Shown here: one piece after another, positions 47,629-56,305 of the stretch
How positions within the stretch are numbered: position 1 is the first letter of the stretch
Layout: every line of letters starts with the position of its first letter
Source: Yoonia sp. F2084L
Lineage (GTDB): Bacteria; Pseudomonadota; Alphaproteobacteria; Rhodobacterales; Rhodobacteraceae
Reading direction: 5' to 3'
Length of the DNA stretch: 64,000 bases
NCBI RefSeq assembly: GCF_023015625.1
Contig: NZ_JALKAH010000005.1
Coordinates: forward strand, 310,001 to 374,000
Program-made: the position numbers and the translations under genes
The notes under the pieces: generated by a model
Told to the model about the DNA's origin: nothing
Seen by the model: only the letters and a program-made list of their open reading frames with translations
Database searches by the model: none

Positions 47629-47748
47629 GGGAAGGGGTCCTTTGGCAGCAAGGGGCCGTTACGCAGATGTAACAGATTCGTGGCGTTGACACCGGGTAGC
47701 ACAAGCTTACCGTCTCGCAAAGAATTCAGCAGCCAAAGGAGCCGCAAA

Positions 47749-48345
47749 ATGCCCCATATCGACTATTACTTTGCCACTCTGTCGCCGTTTACCTATCTCA
47801 GCGGGACACGCCCGGCAGAAATTGCGAACAAACATGGGGCAACGATCACCTATAAGCCGCTGGATATCATGGCGCTGTTTGGCCGGACCGGCGGTGTGCC
47901 ACCCAAGGACCGCCACCCCAACCGGCAAGAATACCGCCTGCAGGACATGGCGCGCCGGGCCAAGTTGTTGGGCAAGCCGCTGAACCCCAAACCGATGTTC
48001 TGGCCGACGAATGGCGCGCCTTCAGCCTATGCGATCATCGCGGCGCAGAACGCGGGGCACGATGTCGCGGAACTGGTGACAGCTTTTGGTGCGGCCTGCT
48101 GGGCAGAAGAGCGTGATATCAGTCAGGATGACGTGGTGCGCGATTGTCTGGAAAAATGCGGGTTTGATCCGGCATTGGCCGACAAGGATATGCTGACCGC
48201 CGCCGATACATTTGCCAAAAACCTGGAAGATGCGGTCAGTGCGGGTGCCTTTGGTGCGCCCTTCTTTATCACTGACACGAATGAACGTTTCTGGGGTGAA
48301 GACCGCATTGACGATCTGGACGCGTATCTCTCTGGCAAGCTCTAG
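47749..48345 (+). CDS. 2-hydroxychromene-2-carboxylate isomerase family protein
   Basis: A 198-residue DsbA-like thioredoxin-fold protein of the HCCA isomerase/kappa GST family. It starts IDYYFATLSPFTYLSGTR, where the Ser-Pro-Phe/Tyr segment is the active-site loop, and closes with GAFGAPFFITDTNERFWGEDR. In naphthalene pathways the enzyme isomerises a chromene using glutathione; no such pathway is visible here, so a glutathione-linked role is all that can be said. AAAGGAG lies 7 nt before ATG 47749. Its stop overlaps the next start by one base. Confidence 0.9.
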   Translation: MPHIDYYFATLSPFTYLSGTRPAEIANKHGATITYKPLDIMALFGRTGGVPPKDRHPNRQEYRLQDMARRAKLLGKPLNPKPMFWPTNGAPSAYAIIAAQNAGHDVAELVTAFGAACWAEERDISQDDVVRDCLEKCGFDPALADKDMLTAADTFAKNLEDAVSAGAFGAPFFITDTNERFWGEDRIDDLDAYLSGKL

Positions 48346-49130
48346 TGCCTGAGATTTCTGGTCATCGCGTGCATGCTGTCACGGTGGGAAGCGGTACGCC
48401 CGCTGTGATGATCCACTGTGCCTTGTCACGCCATGACGCCCTGCTGCCCTTGGCCGAAGCCGTAGGCGGCCAGGTCAAATTGTTCGATATGCCCGGGCAT
48501 GGACGTAGTGATGATTGGGACGGCAAACACGACTATCAGACGCTTGTGGTAGATGCCGCCGCTGCCTGTTGTGATGGTCCAACCCATCTGATCGGACACT
48601 CTTTTGGGGGGACAGCGGCCCTGCGGTTGGCTGTCGAACGTCCTGATCTGGTCAACCGCCTGACGCTGATTGAACCGGTCTATTTCGCCGCCGCCAAAGG
48701 CACAGCCGAACATGCCATGCACGCAAAGGTCTTTCGTCCTTTTGTGGGTGCGATGTTGACAGGGGATGAGACGCGCGCTGCCGAAATTTTCAACGCGCTT
48801 TGGGGGGCTACACCTTGGGCGGACATCCCTGCACGCATGCAAGCAAGGCTAACCCAGCGCATCCATTTGATTGTCGCAGGCGGAGGTGCCATCGAAGAGG
48901 ACGCCGCTGGGATCACATCTGCCGCGCGCCTTGATGCGCTAGGTATCCCCGTAACTTTGATCCGAGGTGCGGACACGCAGCCAGTGATGAAAGCCATTCA
49001 CGACGCTTTGGCCGCGCGGATCCCCAACGCAACCGATCATGTGATCGCAGGCGCAGCCCATATGGTGCCAATCACGCATGTCGAAGAGGTCGCGGCGATT
49101 ATCCGTGCAGCAGATCAAGAAACTGGCTGA
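48345..49130 (+). CDS. alpha/beta hydrolase
   Basis: A 261-residue serine hydrolase of the alpha/beta fold. The nucleophile elbow is LIGHSFGGTAALRLA (Ser near residue 86), the acid is probably in LIRGADTQPVM, and the His in AGAAHMVPITH. The substrate is open. The GTG start overlaps the HCCA isomerase stop (TAGTG). The 3' end overlaps the convergent threonine aldolase gene by 32 bp, which is rather long. Confidence 0.9.
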   Translation: MPEISGHRVHAVTVGSGTPAVMIHCALSRHDALLPLAEAVGGQVKLFDMPGHGRSDDWDGKHDYQTLVVDAAAACCDGPTHLIGHSFGGTAALRLAVERPDLVNRLTLIEPVYFAAAKGTAEHAMHAKVFRPFVGAMLTGDETRAAEIFNALWGATPWADIPARMQARLTQRIHLIVAGGGAIEEDAAGITSAARLDALGIPVTLIRGADTQPVMKAIHDALAARIPNATDHVIAGAAHMVPITHVEEVAAIIRAADQETG

Positions 49131-50145
49131 CGCCATCCTTGGTCATTGACCAATCGCAGACAAGCCGCCCGATCAGTGGCTCATCCGGGTCGCCAACCTC
49201 GTGATCACCATTCATCACATAGTAAACTGCGCCCGCATCAAGCATCCGCTTGTGTTCGCGGCGCGGCATCTCGAAAAAGATCATATTGGCCTGTGGCTCA
49301 AACAGCATTTTGGCGGTGTTGTGCTTGCGCAGCCCCTCGGCCAGTTGGACACAACGCGCATTGGCCGCGCGCGCCATATCAAGCCATAGGCCGTCCGCCA
49401 GATAGGCTTGCATCTGCGCAGATAGGTAACGATGCTTGGACAGCAAGTGTCCGCCACGCTTGCGCCGCAGTTCGAATTCCCAGGCAATATCCGGGTCAAA
49501 GATCACACAAGCCTCGACGCCGAGCAGACCATTCTTGGTACCACCAAAGCTGACCGTATCAACCCCCGCCCTCCACGTCATTTCCGCAGGCGTGCAATCA
49601 AGGGCCGTCAGCGCATTGGCAAAGCGCGCGCCATCCAGATGGGTTTGCATGCCAAACTCTTGTGCGGTGGTGGTCAGCGCGCGGATTTCATCAAGGGAAT
49701 AGATCGTCCCCTTTTCAGTCACTTGCGTGATCGAAAGGGGGCCGCGCTGTGGGCCATGCACACCACGATTTTGTTCTCCAAGGATTTTCTGGCGCAATCC
49801 GCCGGGCGTCATCTTGCCGTCGGTTGTCGGCACCAGGGTCAACTTCGCCCCGGTAAAGAACTCCGGTGCATTGCATTCGTCTTCGTGGATATGCGCGCAG
49901 TCGCTGCAAAAGACGGTTTCCCAAGGCTGCGTCATTGAGGCCAACAGAACAGAGTTCGCCGCAGTGCCATTGATAATCAGGTAAACGGCGGCCTCCGGTG
50001 CCTCAAAGATATCACGCACCTGTGCGCGCACTTCGTCCATAATCGGGTCCGCGCCATAGCCCATGGCATAGCCTGCGTTGGCAGCGATCAGTGCTTCCAT
50101 CACGCGTGGATGCGCGGGACCGGCGTTGTCTGAGGCGAAATACAT
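49099..50145 (-). CDS. ltaE: low-specificity L-threonine aldolase
   Basis: PLP enzyme that splits threonine or allo-threonine into glycine and acetaldehyde. The 348-residue protein starts FASDNAGPAHPRVMEAL and has the PLP-lysine segment VSFGGTKNGLLG, the HLDGARFANAL Asp that contacts PLP, and a C-terminal small domain. The stop codon of the YcgN-type gene directly abuts its ATG, so the two are co-transcribed with ribF upstream. Confidence 0.94.
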   Translation of the reverse strand: MYFASDNAGPAHPRVMEALIAANAGYAMGYGADPIMDEVRAQVRDIFEAPEAAVYLIINGTAANSVLLASMTQPWETVFCSDCAHIHEDECNAPEFFTGAKLTLVPTTDGKMTPGGLRQKILGEQNRGVHGPQRGPLSITQVTEKGTIYSLDEIRALTTTAQEFGMQTHLDGARFANALTALDCTPAEMTWRAGVDTVSFGGTKNGLLGVEACVIFDPDIAWEFELRRKRGGHLLSKHRYLSAQMQAYLADGLWLDMARAANARCVQLAEGLRKHNTAKMLFEPQANMIFFEMPRREHKRMLDAGAVYYVMNGDHEVGDPDEPLIGRLVCDWSMTKDGVSQFLDLLHG

Positions 50146-50613
50146 CTAAAGCGGCTCCTCGATGATATAGTCATCCCAGTCGTCTTCATCGACGTTCATC
50201 TCAGGGATGGTCATGCCTTTGACAGACACACCGGCCTTGTGCACCGACGCAGGATCACCAGAGATCAAGGGGTGCCAATCATAAAGCGGGCGGCCTTCAT
50301 GCACCAAGCGATAGCCGCAGGTCAGTGGCAGCCAATACAGGTTTTCGACGATAGTTTTGGGGGTCAACACAATGCATTCGGGCACATACTTGTGCCGGTT
50401 GGGGTAGTTGCCGCAAAGGCAGCTCTCATCATCAAGCAGGCGGCAGGCAATCCGGGTCATGGCCACGGTGCCGTCGTCATCTTCAAGCTTATTCAGACAG
50501 CATTTGCCGCAACCATCACACAGCGCTTCCCATTCCTGCTGGTTCAGCCTGGCCATCGGTTTGGTTTCCCAAAACCGAGGCGTCAGACCATCGCGCGGGA
50601 TTTCAGCTGACAT
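50146..50613 (-). CDS. YcgN/UPF0260 family cysteine cluster protein
   Basis: A 155-residue protein with the CDGCGKCCLNKLEDDDG motif, further Cys in ACRLLDDESCLCGNYPNRH and PECIVLTP, and the family tail WHPLISGDPASVHKAGVSV. It belongs to the zinc- or iron-binding UPF0260 family of unknown function. ATG 50613 overlaps the ribF stop by 11 bp; a longer frame is possible but not needed. Confidence 0.9.
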   Translation of the reverse strand: MSAEIPRDGLTPRFWETKPMARLNQQEWEALCDGCGKCCLNKLEDDDGTVAMTRIACRLLDDESCLCGNYPNRHKYVPECIVLTPKTIVENLYWLPLTCGYRLVHEGRPLYDWHPLISGDPASVHKAGVSVKGMTIPEMNVDEDDWDDYIIEEPL

Positions 50614-51544
50614 CAGCAAGGATCCCTCTGGCTGTGACGCAATCGGCGTCCATCTGGGTAATGAGCGCATCGAGACCGTCAAACTTCAGTTCAGGTCGCA
50701 GGAAATCAACGAGGGCAACCGACAAAGTGGCCCCGTAAAGATCGCCTTTGAAGTCAAAGATGAAGGTTTCGCAATTGGGGACGTTTTCGCCAAACATCGG
50801 TCGGACACCGATGGAGGCGGCACCGTCGTAGGTGCCTTTGTGGGGGCCATCCAACACGTCTACTTTCACGGCATAGACGCCAAACTTGGGCGGGTGCAGA
50901 CCAGTGATGGACATATTGGCAGTCGGATACCCCAGATCCCGGCCACGTTGGTCGCCGCGGATCACCTCACCCTCAATTCTGTGCCAATGGCCCAGCATTG
51001 CGGCGGCATCGCGCGGTTTGCCATCGCTCAGCGCTTGGCGGATCGCGGTGGATGAAACGTTGGCAGTGTCGATGGCAACGATAGGGGCAATGGTGACGCC
51101 AAAGCCCATTTCAGCGCCGAAGGCTTGTAGGTGTTGAACCGTCCCGGAGCGCCCTTTGCCAAAGCAGAAATCAGCGCCGACCACGATGTGTTTCAGGCCC
51201 AGTTGATCGGCGATGATCGTTTGTGCAAAGTCATGCGGGCTCAGGCTGGCGAGGGCTTCGTTAAAGGGCACTTCGTAGAGTTTTTCGACGCCAAGTTTCG
51301 CCAGACGATTTGCGCGCGCCTCGGCATTCATCAGACGGAAGGGGTTAGGATCGCGCGAGAAATAGCTACGCGGGTGCGGTTCAAACGTCATGATCCCCAA
51401 AGGCGCTTTCGCCTCTTTCGCCGCCTTGCGCGCCAGATCAATCACAGCTTGATGCCCGATATGTACACCATCGAAATTCCCTATCGCCGCAGCGGCACCA
51501 CGGTCGGTTGGGTCAATATAAACGGTGTCACGAATGATGCGCAT
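50603..51544 (-). CDS. ribF: bifunctional riboflavin kinase/FAD synthetase
   Basis: Turns riboflavin into FMN and FAD. The 313-residue protein has an N-terminal FAD synthetase domain (IGNFDGVHIGHQAVIDLA, with the HxGH nucleotidyl-transfer motif, and GADFCFGKGRSGTV) and a C-terminal riboflavin kinase domain (GDQRGRDLGYPTANM, IFDFKGDLYG). It is followed by YcgN-type and ltaE genes in one run and preceded by MaoC across 93 bp that hold two small palindromes. Confidence 0.96.
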   Translation of the reverse strand: MRIIRDTVYIDPTDRGAAAAIGNFDGVHIGHQAVIDLARKAAKEAKAPLGIMTFEPHPRSYFSRDPNPFRLMNAEARANRLAKLGVEKLYEVPFNEALASLSPHDFAQTIIADQLGLKHIVVGADFCFGKGRSGTVQHLQAFGAEMGFGVTIAPIVAIDTANVSSTAIRQALSDGKPRDAAAMLGHWHRIEGEVIRGDQRGRDLGYPTANMSITGLHPPKFGVYAVKVDVLDGPHKGTYDGAASIGVRPMFGENVPNCETFIFDFKGDLYGATLSVALVDFLRPELKFDGLDALITQMDADCVTARGILADVS

Positions 51545-51590
51545 AGCTTTGGGTAGCTGACGCTGCGGGGCCGTGCAAGCGCCGCTTATC

Positions 51591-51617
51591 AGCCCTTCCG
51601 GGCTTCTTCGCGAAGAA
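51591..51617. repeat. two adjacent short palindromes after the MaoC gene
   Basis: AGCCC-TTCC-GGGCT (51591-51604) directly followed by the perfect 14-bp TTCTTCGCGAAGAA (51604-51617). On the minus strand the pair lies about 20 nt after the MaoC stop codon and 47 nt before ribF. It resembles in layout, not sequence, the two-hairpin elements at 22223 and 56246. Confidence 0.6.
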
Positions 51618-51637
51618 AGCTGAAAGCTTGATGAGCG

Positions 51638-52081
51638 TTAGTCGAATTTGCGTGATGGTGCCAGAACGGTGGCATCGCCAACCAGCACCTTTTTGTCATT
51701 CACCAGACAGCGCGTGTTCATTGTCACCCGACGCTTGGAATGGTCGATCTCGGTCACTTCAACCTCCGCCAGAACCATGTCACCGGGGCGCACCGGGGCG
51801 AGGAATTTCAGGCTCTGCCCCAGATACACCGTGCCATGCCCCGGCAGCTGTTCGCCAATCACGGCGCTGACCAGACCAGCGGTCAGCATACCATGCGCGA
51901 TGCGCCCGCCAAAGATGGTGTCCTGTGCATAGTCTTCGTCCAAATGCACCGGGTTCCGATCTGTCGAAACTTCAGAAAACATCTCAATATCGCGGTCGGT
52001 GATCACCTTGCGAAGCGACCGTGTCATGCCGATTTCGATATCTTCGATGCAGATCGTGCCGCGGGGTGCGTTATCCAACAT
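51638..52081 (-). CDS. MaoC family dehydratase (R-specific enoyl-CoA hydratase-like)
   Basis: A 147-residue hot-dog-fold protein with the hydratase motif DRNPVHLDEDYAQDTIFGGRIAHGML, in which Asp and His (D..H) are the catalytic pair (positions 51886-51963). Such enzymes hydrate enoyl-CoA. Start: ATG 52081 has GGAG 6 nt upstream; ATG 52093 has none. It is alone between ribF and the HAD gene on the same strand. Confidence 0.92.
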   Translation of the reverse strand: MLDNAPRGTICIEDIEIGMTRSLRKVITDRDIEMFSEVSTDRNPVHLDEDYAQDTIFGGRIAHGMLTAGLVSAVIGEQLPGHGTVYLGQSLKFLAPVRPGDMVLAEVEVTEIDHSKRRVTMNTRCLVNDKKVLVGDATVLAPSRKFD

Positions 52082-52171
52082 GTCAGGCTCCATAAGGTAA
52101 CAAAAAGTCCAGTATCACAACGATATTGAAATTTTATTACTTTGCGGATGCAGAAAAATCAAGTGATTCCT

Positions 52172-53047
52172 CTAGCGAAGATGCCCGATTGTGTAGGTCG
52201 CGCTCATTTGCTGAGAATTGAGGTAACTGGTTAATGCCTCTGGGTCAGGCTGCGTATCGGTCTTCGTTTCAGCGGCGGCCAATCCGCCAGAGATGAATAA
52301 GACGTCCAGATCCTCTTGCACCCCGCCAAGGATATCGGTCCCGATCCCATCACCGATGGCGATGATACGCGGATCCGATGGCGCGTTGGTCAATGCCGCA
52401 AGCCTGCGCCGCGCGAGGTCGTAGATGGGCGGGTGTGGTTTGCCGAAATAGAGGCTTTCGCCGCCCATTTCCGTATAGAGCGCAGCCAATGCGCCCGCAC
52501 ACCACTCGCGCACCTCACCACGGTCCACGACGATATCGGGGTTGGCGCATAATAGCTTTAGCCCCTTGGTCTTGGCGTAGAGGAATTCGGGCCGGTTCAC
52601 ATCCACATCCGCCAATGGATCAAAGGGGCCGCAACATACGATGCCTTCGGCCTGATCCAGTGGAACCTTCTGGATATTCACCGGGTTCTCGATGATTTGC
52701 AGTGGCTTGAAAAAATCATCGTCACGCGGGCTTTCGCCCATAAACCAGATCTTTTCGCCCACAATGCCACGGAACATGGCCGCCCGCGCGCTGTCGCCCG
52801 ACGTGGCAATCGCGTCCCATGCATCATCCGGCACGCCAAAGCCGTTGATCTGCCGCGCCACACTATCCCAAGGGCGGGGGGAGTTGGTGACAAGCACCAC
52901 AATCCCACCGGCGGCGCGGTACTTTTGCATGGCAGAGACCGCACCGGGCAGAGCTTCGATCCCGTTGTGCATGCAGCCCCAAAGGTCCACGAAAGCCGCG
53001 TCATACTGCCCCGAGATTTCGGAGAATTGGTCGATAATCTGGGTCAT
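52172..53047 (-). CDS. TIGR01459-type HAD-superfamily hydrolase
   Basis: A 291-residue HAD IIA-type phosphatase. Motif I region reads FVDLWGCMHNGIEALPGA (Asp nucleophile), motif II is VLVTNSPRP (Thr/Ser-Asn), motif III lies in FGKPHPPIYDLA, and motif IV is AIGDGIGTDILGG. Alphaproteobacterial members are annotated as TIGR01459 with unknown substrate, near NagD/p-nitrophenyl phosphatases. ATG 53047 is preferred with AAAGG upstream. Confidence 0.92.
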   Translation of the reverse strand: MTQIIDQFSEISGQYDAAFVDLWGCMHNGIEALPGAVSAMQKYRAAGGIVVLVTNSPRPWDSVARQINGFGVPDDAWDAIATSGDSARAAMFRGIVGEKIWFMGESPRDDDFFKPLQIIENPVNIQKVPLDQAEGIVCCGPFDPLADVDVNRPEFLYAKTKGLKLLCANPDIVVDRGEVREWCAGALAALYTEMGGESLYFGKPHPPIYDLARRRLAALTNAPSDPRIIAIGDGIGTDILGGVQEDLDVLFISGGLAAAETKTDTQPDPEALTSYLNSQQMSATYTIGHLR

Positions 53048-53120
53048 TTGGTAACCTTTATGAACGGTCCGGCTTCGCTGCAAACGAGGGCCCCAGGCTC
53101 AGGCCCGGGACTGCATCGGT

Positions 53121-54038
53121 TCAGACTTTGAGCGCCGGAATGATCTGCTTTTTCCGGCTCATCACGCCGGGCAGGACCACGCTGTCGCCTTCGACTGTCG
53201 CGTCAAAGGATTTTTCGGCCACTGTTTTCACCATGTCATTGGGGATCAGCAGCGTGGCTTCTTCCTTGATGATGTCCACGACGAACAGCAGGACTTCGTC
53301 CACCTTATCTTCCTTGGCGACCTTTGGCATGGCTTCCATCAACGATGCTTTGCGGTCCAGCACGATCTTGGGCGCTGTGGTTTCCAGCACGGACACACGG
53401 AATTTCTTGCCGTCGATGTCGAATTCCTTGCTGTCCATACGCAAAAGCTCTGCATCAGAGAAAGCAGAGACATCTGATTTTGCCTCAAACATCTCGCCTG
53501 CGTATTTTTCGATGTCGATCTTGAGGTCTTTGGCCAATGCTTCGGCGACGTCCTTATCCATCTCGGTTGTAGTGGGTGAGCGGAACGCGAGCGTGTCGGA
53601 CAGGATGCAAGACAGCATCAGGCCTTTGATCCCCTCGGGCATGTGGCCGGCATGATCGCCCATCATCTGATGCATGATCGTGGCGGTGCAGGCCAGGGGC
53701 CGGATCGTCATGTTGATCGGTTTCTTGGTTTGCAGGCCACCAGCCAGCATGTGGTGGTCGATGACTGCGAGCACATCGGCGTTGTTGATGTTGGCAGGCA
53801 ACTCAGCGGGGTTGTTGGTATCGACGATGACGCAGGACTGGTCGTCTTCGACGTCCTTGATGATCTCTGGCAGATCAAAGCCCCAGCGTTTGGCCACGAA
53901 TGCCGCTTCTGTGTTTGGCGCACCCAGCAGGGCCGCTTTCGCCGCGATCCCGGTGTGGTTCAGAAACCATTCCCAAATAAGCGGGGACCCGGTGCTGTCG
54001 GTGTCAGGGGATTTGTGGCCAAATACAAGGGTTGTCAT
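53121..54038 (-). CDS. ppaC: manganese-dependent inorganic pyrophosphatase (DHH family)
   Basis: Cytoplasmic family II pyrophosphatase, 305 residues. The N-terminal DHH domain has GHKSPDTDSTGSPLIW, IVDTNNPAELP and VIDHHMLAGG (metal ligands), and the DHHA2 C-terminal domain includes the RxK-type SRKKQIIPAL end. ATG 54038 gives the typical MTTLVFGHKSPDTD start. Family II enzymes replace or supplement the usual family I enzyme. Confidence 0.96.
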   Translation of the reverse strand: MTTLVFGHKSPDTDSTGSPLIWEWFLNHTGIAAKAALLGAPNTEAAFVAKRWGFDLPEIIKDVEDDQSCVIVDTNNPAELPANINNADVLAVIDHHMLAGGLQTKKPINMTIRPLACTATIMHQMMGDHAGHMPEGIKGLMLSCILSDTLAFRSPTTTEMDKDVAEALAKDLKIDIEKYAGEMFEAKSDVSAFSDAELLRMDSKEFDIDGKKFRVSVLETTAPKIVLDRKASLMEAMPKVAKEDKVDEVLLFVVDIIKEEATLLIPNDMVKTVAEKSFDATVEGDSVVLPGVMSRKKQIIPALKV

Positions 54039-54157
54039 GTGCGTCACTTTCAATGGGATCAAACTTGGCCCCGTATATAGAAGGGCGGGTTCTGACTGTC
54101 ACCCCATCCCGTCCGTTTGACCGAAAGAGGCGATTATGTATTATGCGGCCACTCAAA

Positions 54158-54272
54158 AGGAGGACGCTGACAATGGACAAGCTAGTTTAACCCGCTCGCA
54201 TTGACCCGTGGCTGTGACAGCCCGCACGCATTCCGACAGAGGAGCACCCTGACAATGGACATGACGCCGTAA
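54158..54272 (+). other. two SD-led pentapeptide mini-ORFs in the gap before the small basic gene
   Basis: Mini-ORF 1: AGGAGG (54158-54163), ATG 54173, product MDKLV, stop 54188-54190. Mini-ORF 2: GAGGAG (54239-54244), ATG 54255, product MDMTP, stop 54270-54272. Both share the 13-bp context CTGACAATGGACA and similar following sequence (CCCGC-x-CGCATT occurs after the first and before the second), suggesting a degenerate tandem duplication about 82 bp long. They lie on the plus strand upstream of the 54338 gene. The rest of 54039-54337 shows no gene. Confidence 0.45.
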
Positions 54273-54337
54273 CGCCGTTTTGGCGAACCGCTTGGCCGTT
54301 TGGCCCGATGACCAATTTCAGATGAGAGGTGCACAAG

Positions 54338-54520
54338 ATGCCCCATAAAACCCCAAAACCCCGCAAGCCGGGTCTGAACCCTATGCCTGCAACAAAAAAC
54401 CGCCGCGCTGGGCGGCCTGACCCAAAAGGTGCACCACCGCGTGCGCCTGTCGGCGTGACCCGCGACAAGCGGTTTGATCGCAGACCACCGAAGTTTCCGG
54501 GCCGTTTAGGAGGCAGATAG
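54338..54520 (+). CDS. small basic Arg/Pro-rich hypothetical protein
   Basis: A 60-residue protein starting MPHKTPKPRKPGLNPMPATK and ending KFPGRLGGR, with a strongly positive charge. It could bind nucleic acid, but no domain is recognisable. GAGAGG lies upstream of the ATG. I accept it because of the ribosome site, the even basic composition and the hairpin after its stop; it could still be spurious. Confidence 0.5.
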   Translation: MPHKTPKPRKPGLNPMPATKNRRAGRPDPKGAPPRAPVGVTRDKRFDRRPPKFPGRLGGR

Positions 54521-54523
54521 TGA

Positions 54524-54553
54524 AAGGCCCCGTTGCCATTGGCGGCGGGGCTT
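54524..54553 (+). terminator. hairpin after the small basic gene
   Basis: Outer stem GCCCCG/CGGGGC and inner stem GCC/GGC with a mismatch between them, starting 4 nt after the stop codon. There is no good T-run, so termination is uncertain; it also sits 12 bp before the stop of the convergent lipoprotein gene. Confidence 0.4.
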
Positions 54554-54564
54554 ACCTGTGGCGA

Positions 54565-55461
54565 TTACGGTATGTCGGAGCTGACAAAAATACCTTGCAG
54601 TTGGATCGGCGCTTGGCCCGCTTCAACAATGCGCCCGGTCAAGGTGCCTGCAACATCATCCGCTGCGACACCATAGAACCGGCCGTTATATTCTGCCAGC
54701 TCCAGTGCGCGAAAGCCGCCAAGGTCTTCACCGGGTTGCAGTGTTACAAGACCGCTGAACCGATTGCCATCTATCGCGCCGGGGCGCAGATCCACCGCAA
54801 AGGCGGGCAGTTCAATTCCGTCACCGGGGTCGGTTGCATTGAATGCGATATTACCACTGACAGATCGGGCAGAGTCAAAGTCAGCGGTCAGGCTGAAGGC
54901 CCCGTCAAGGGTGGTGGATTCAATGGCACCATTTTGATTTTGGGCTGCGATCATAAGGGCGCCGCCCGTATATTCGACCGAGCCGCCAGTAGCCGCGACT
55001 GTTGCGGGGTCCGTATCAAAACCAACGGGCACAATGCCAACAGCCGCCTGACCGGAACCGTTGTTAACGCCAATGGTGTAAATGTTGACCGGTAAGACGG
55101 CTGATTGCTCAACAACGCTTGCGATAGCGCCGTCTGCATCGACGTCGCCATAAACGATATCGCCTTCATCGTCGACTTGGCGTGCCAGTTCGAATTGCGC
55201 GCCATTGGCTTCCAGGAACAGTGTCTGACCGTCTGCAGAAAGCCGAACCGCAACTGTTTGTAAGGCACTGCTGACCTCTGATCCGCTCAATGTGATGACC
55301 GGCGTGTTGACCGCGTTGAAGGTGACGTCCCTTGGATCGTCGCCCGGTCCGGTGGCAAATCCGGTTGAGGCCTGTGCTCGTGTAACATCGTCGCCGTCTC
55401 CGGCTCCACCACAGGCTGAGAGTGTCAGTATGATTGTGCCAAGTGCAAAGACGTTTTTCAT
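54565..55461 (-). CDS. lipoprotein with transferrin-binding-protein-like beta-barrel domain
   Basis: A 298-residue lipoprotein: signal MKNVFALGTIILTLSAC with lipobox LSAC at Cys17. The C-terminal half carries the TbpB-type pattern VEYTGGALMIAAQNQNGAIE, ADFDSARSVSGNIAFN and AEYNGRFYGVAADDVAGTLT (a strand-turn-strand ending with the family's FYG...G.l.GR). Such proteins can be surface-exposed ligand binders. It resembles the one at 45389. No TonB receptor or surface-lipoprotein translocator gene is adjacent. Confidence 0.72.
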   Translation of the reverse strand: MKNVFALGTIILTLSACGGAGDGDDVTRAQASTGFATGPGDDPRDVTFNAVNTPVITLSGSEVSSALQTVAVRLSADGQTLFLEANGAQFELARQVDDEGDIVYGDVDADGAIASVVEQSAVLPVNIYTIGVNNGSGQAAVGIVPVGFDTDPATVAATGGSVEYTGGALMIAAQNQNGAIESTTLDGAFSLTADFDSARSVSGNIAFNATDPGDGIELPAFAVDLRPGAIDGNRFSGLVTLQPGEDLGGFRALELAEYNGRFYGVAADDVAGTLTGRIVEAGQAPIQLQGIFVSSDIP

Positions 55462-55588
55462 TTGAATATGACCTGTCCGTTAAGCATGTTGTTCCCATGA
55501 GCGTAAGGTCAATGGATACAACAATAAAGCGGTTTTCGGGGTGCAAGGCTACGTTTTGCTACTCTGTTAAATCAGAGCGTTTGCCGGA

Positions 55589-56245
55589 ATGACCAAAGCG
55601 CGCGAGGCTGATCTTTATCCCCCCATCAAGGCCTATTTGCAGCGACAGGGCTATGCGGTGAAAGGCGAGGTCGGTGCGGCGGATGTCGTGGGCCGCCGTG
55701 GCGATGATCTGGTGGTGGTGGAGCTCAAGCTTGGGTTTTCACTGGCGCTGTTTCATCAGGGCGTTGAGCGGCTTTTGACCACGGATCATGTTTATCTGGC
55801 TGTCCCTGCTGGCGGGCAAGCCAAGGCGCTGAAGGCAAATGTCAAACTGGCACGGCGCGCAGGCCTTGGTGTGATGACCGTGCGCTTGCGCGATGGACAT
55901 GTTGAGGTGCTGGCCGACCCGGGCCCCTACGCTGCCCGGCAATCGAAAAAGAAAAAGACCCGGCTCTTGCGGGCCTTTGATCGTTTGCAGGGCGACCCCA
56001 ATGAAGGGGGTGCGACACGGCACGGTATCGTCACCGGGTACCGGCAGGATGCGCTGCGCTGTGCGCGGTTTTTGGCGGTGCATGGGCCATCGAAGGGCGC
56101 GCAGGTCAAGGCATGGGCCGAGGTGCCGCAGGCGACGCAGATCATGGCAGCGGACCATTATGGTTGGTTCATGCGGGTGTCGCGCGGGGTCTATTCATTG
56201 ACCGATGCGGGGCACAAGGGGTTGGCAGACTACGGGGATGTTTGA
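55589..56245 (+). CDS. DUF2161 family PD-(D/E)XK-type nuclease-like protein
   Basis: A 218-residue protein whose core VVGRRGDDLVVVELKLGFS (Asp ... Glu-x-Lys, about residues 34-52) is the PD-(D/E)XK catalytic pattern. DUF2161 is annotated as a putative PD-(D/E)XK phosphodiesterase. The C-terminal part contains a winged-helix-like segment with the ending GWFMRVSRGVYSLTDAGHKG. Role in repair or defence is not established. The start codon is ATG 55589. The stop codon directly abuts the two-hairpin element. Confidence 0.85.
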   Translation: MTKAREADLYPPIKAYLQRQGYAVKGEVGAADVVGRRGDDLVVVELKLGFSLALFHQGVERLLTTDHVYLAVPAGGQAKALKANVKLARRAGLGVMTVRLRDGHVEVLADPGPYAARQSKKKKTRLLRAFDRLQGDPNEGGATRHGIVTGYRQDALRCARFLAVHGPSKGAQVKAWAEVPQATQIMAADHYGWFMRVSRGVYSLTDAGHKGLADYGDV

Positions 56246-56303
56246 AACCAACAATTTTCGGCGAAAATTGTTGGTTGGACGAAGGAATTTCTGGAAATTC
56301 CTT
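56246..56303 (+). repeat. two-hairpin 3' element, copy 2 (after DUF2161 gene)
   Basis: Hairpin A at 56246-56276 has perfect 15-bp arms (AACCAACAATTTTCG) and a single-base loop and starts at the base after the DUF2161 stop codon. Hairpin B at 56282-56303 has perfect 10-bp arms (AAGGAATTTC) around TG. The element fills the whole gap to the convergent TraB/GumN stop at 56306. Order from the upstream gene (A then B) is the same as at 22274-22223. Confidence 0.78.
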
Positions 56304-56305
56304 TG

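Noticed and set aside
54187-54468. 93-codon minus-strand frame in the gap beside the Mn-pyrophosphatase gene
   Set aside because: Gly/Arg/Cys-rich composition, opposes a better-supported small gene and has no ribosome site.
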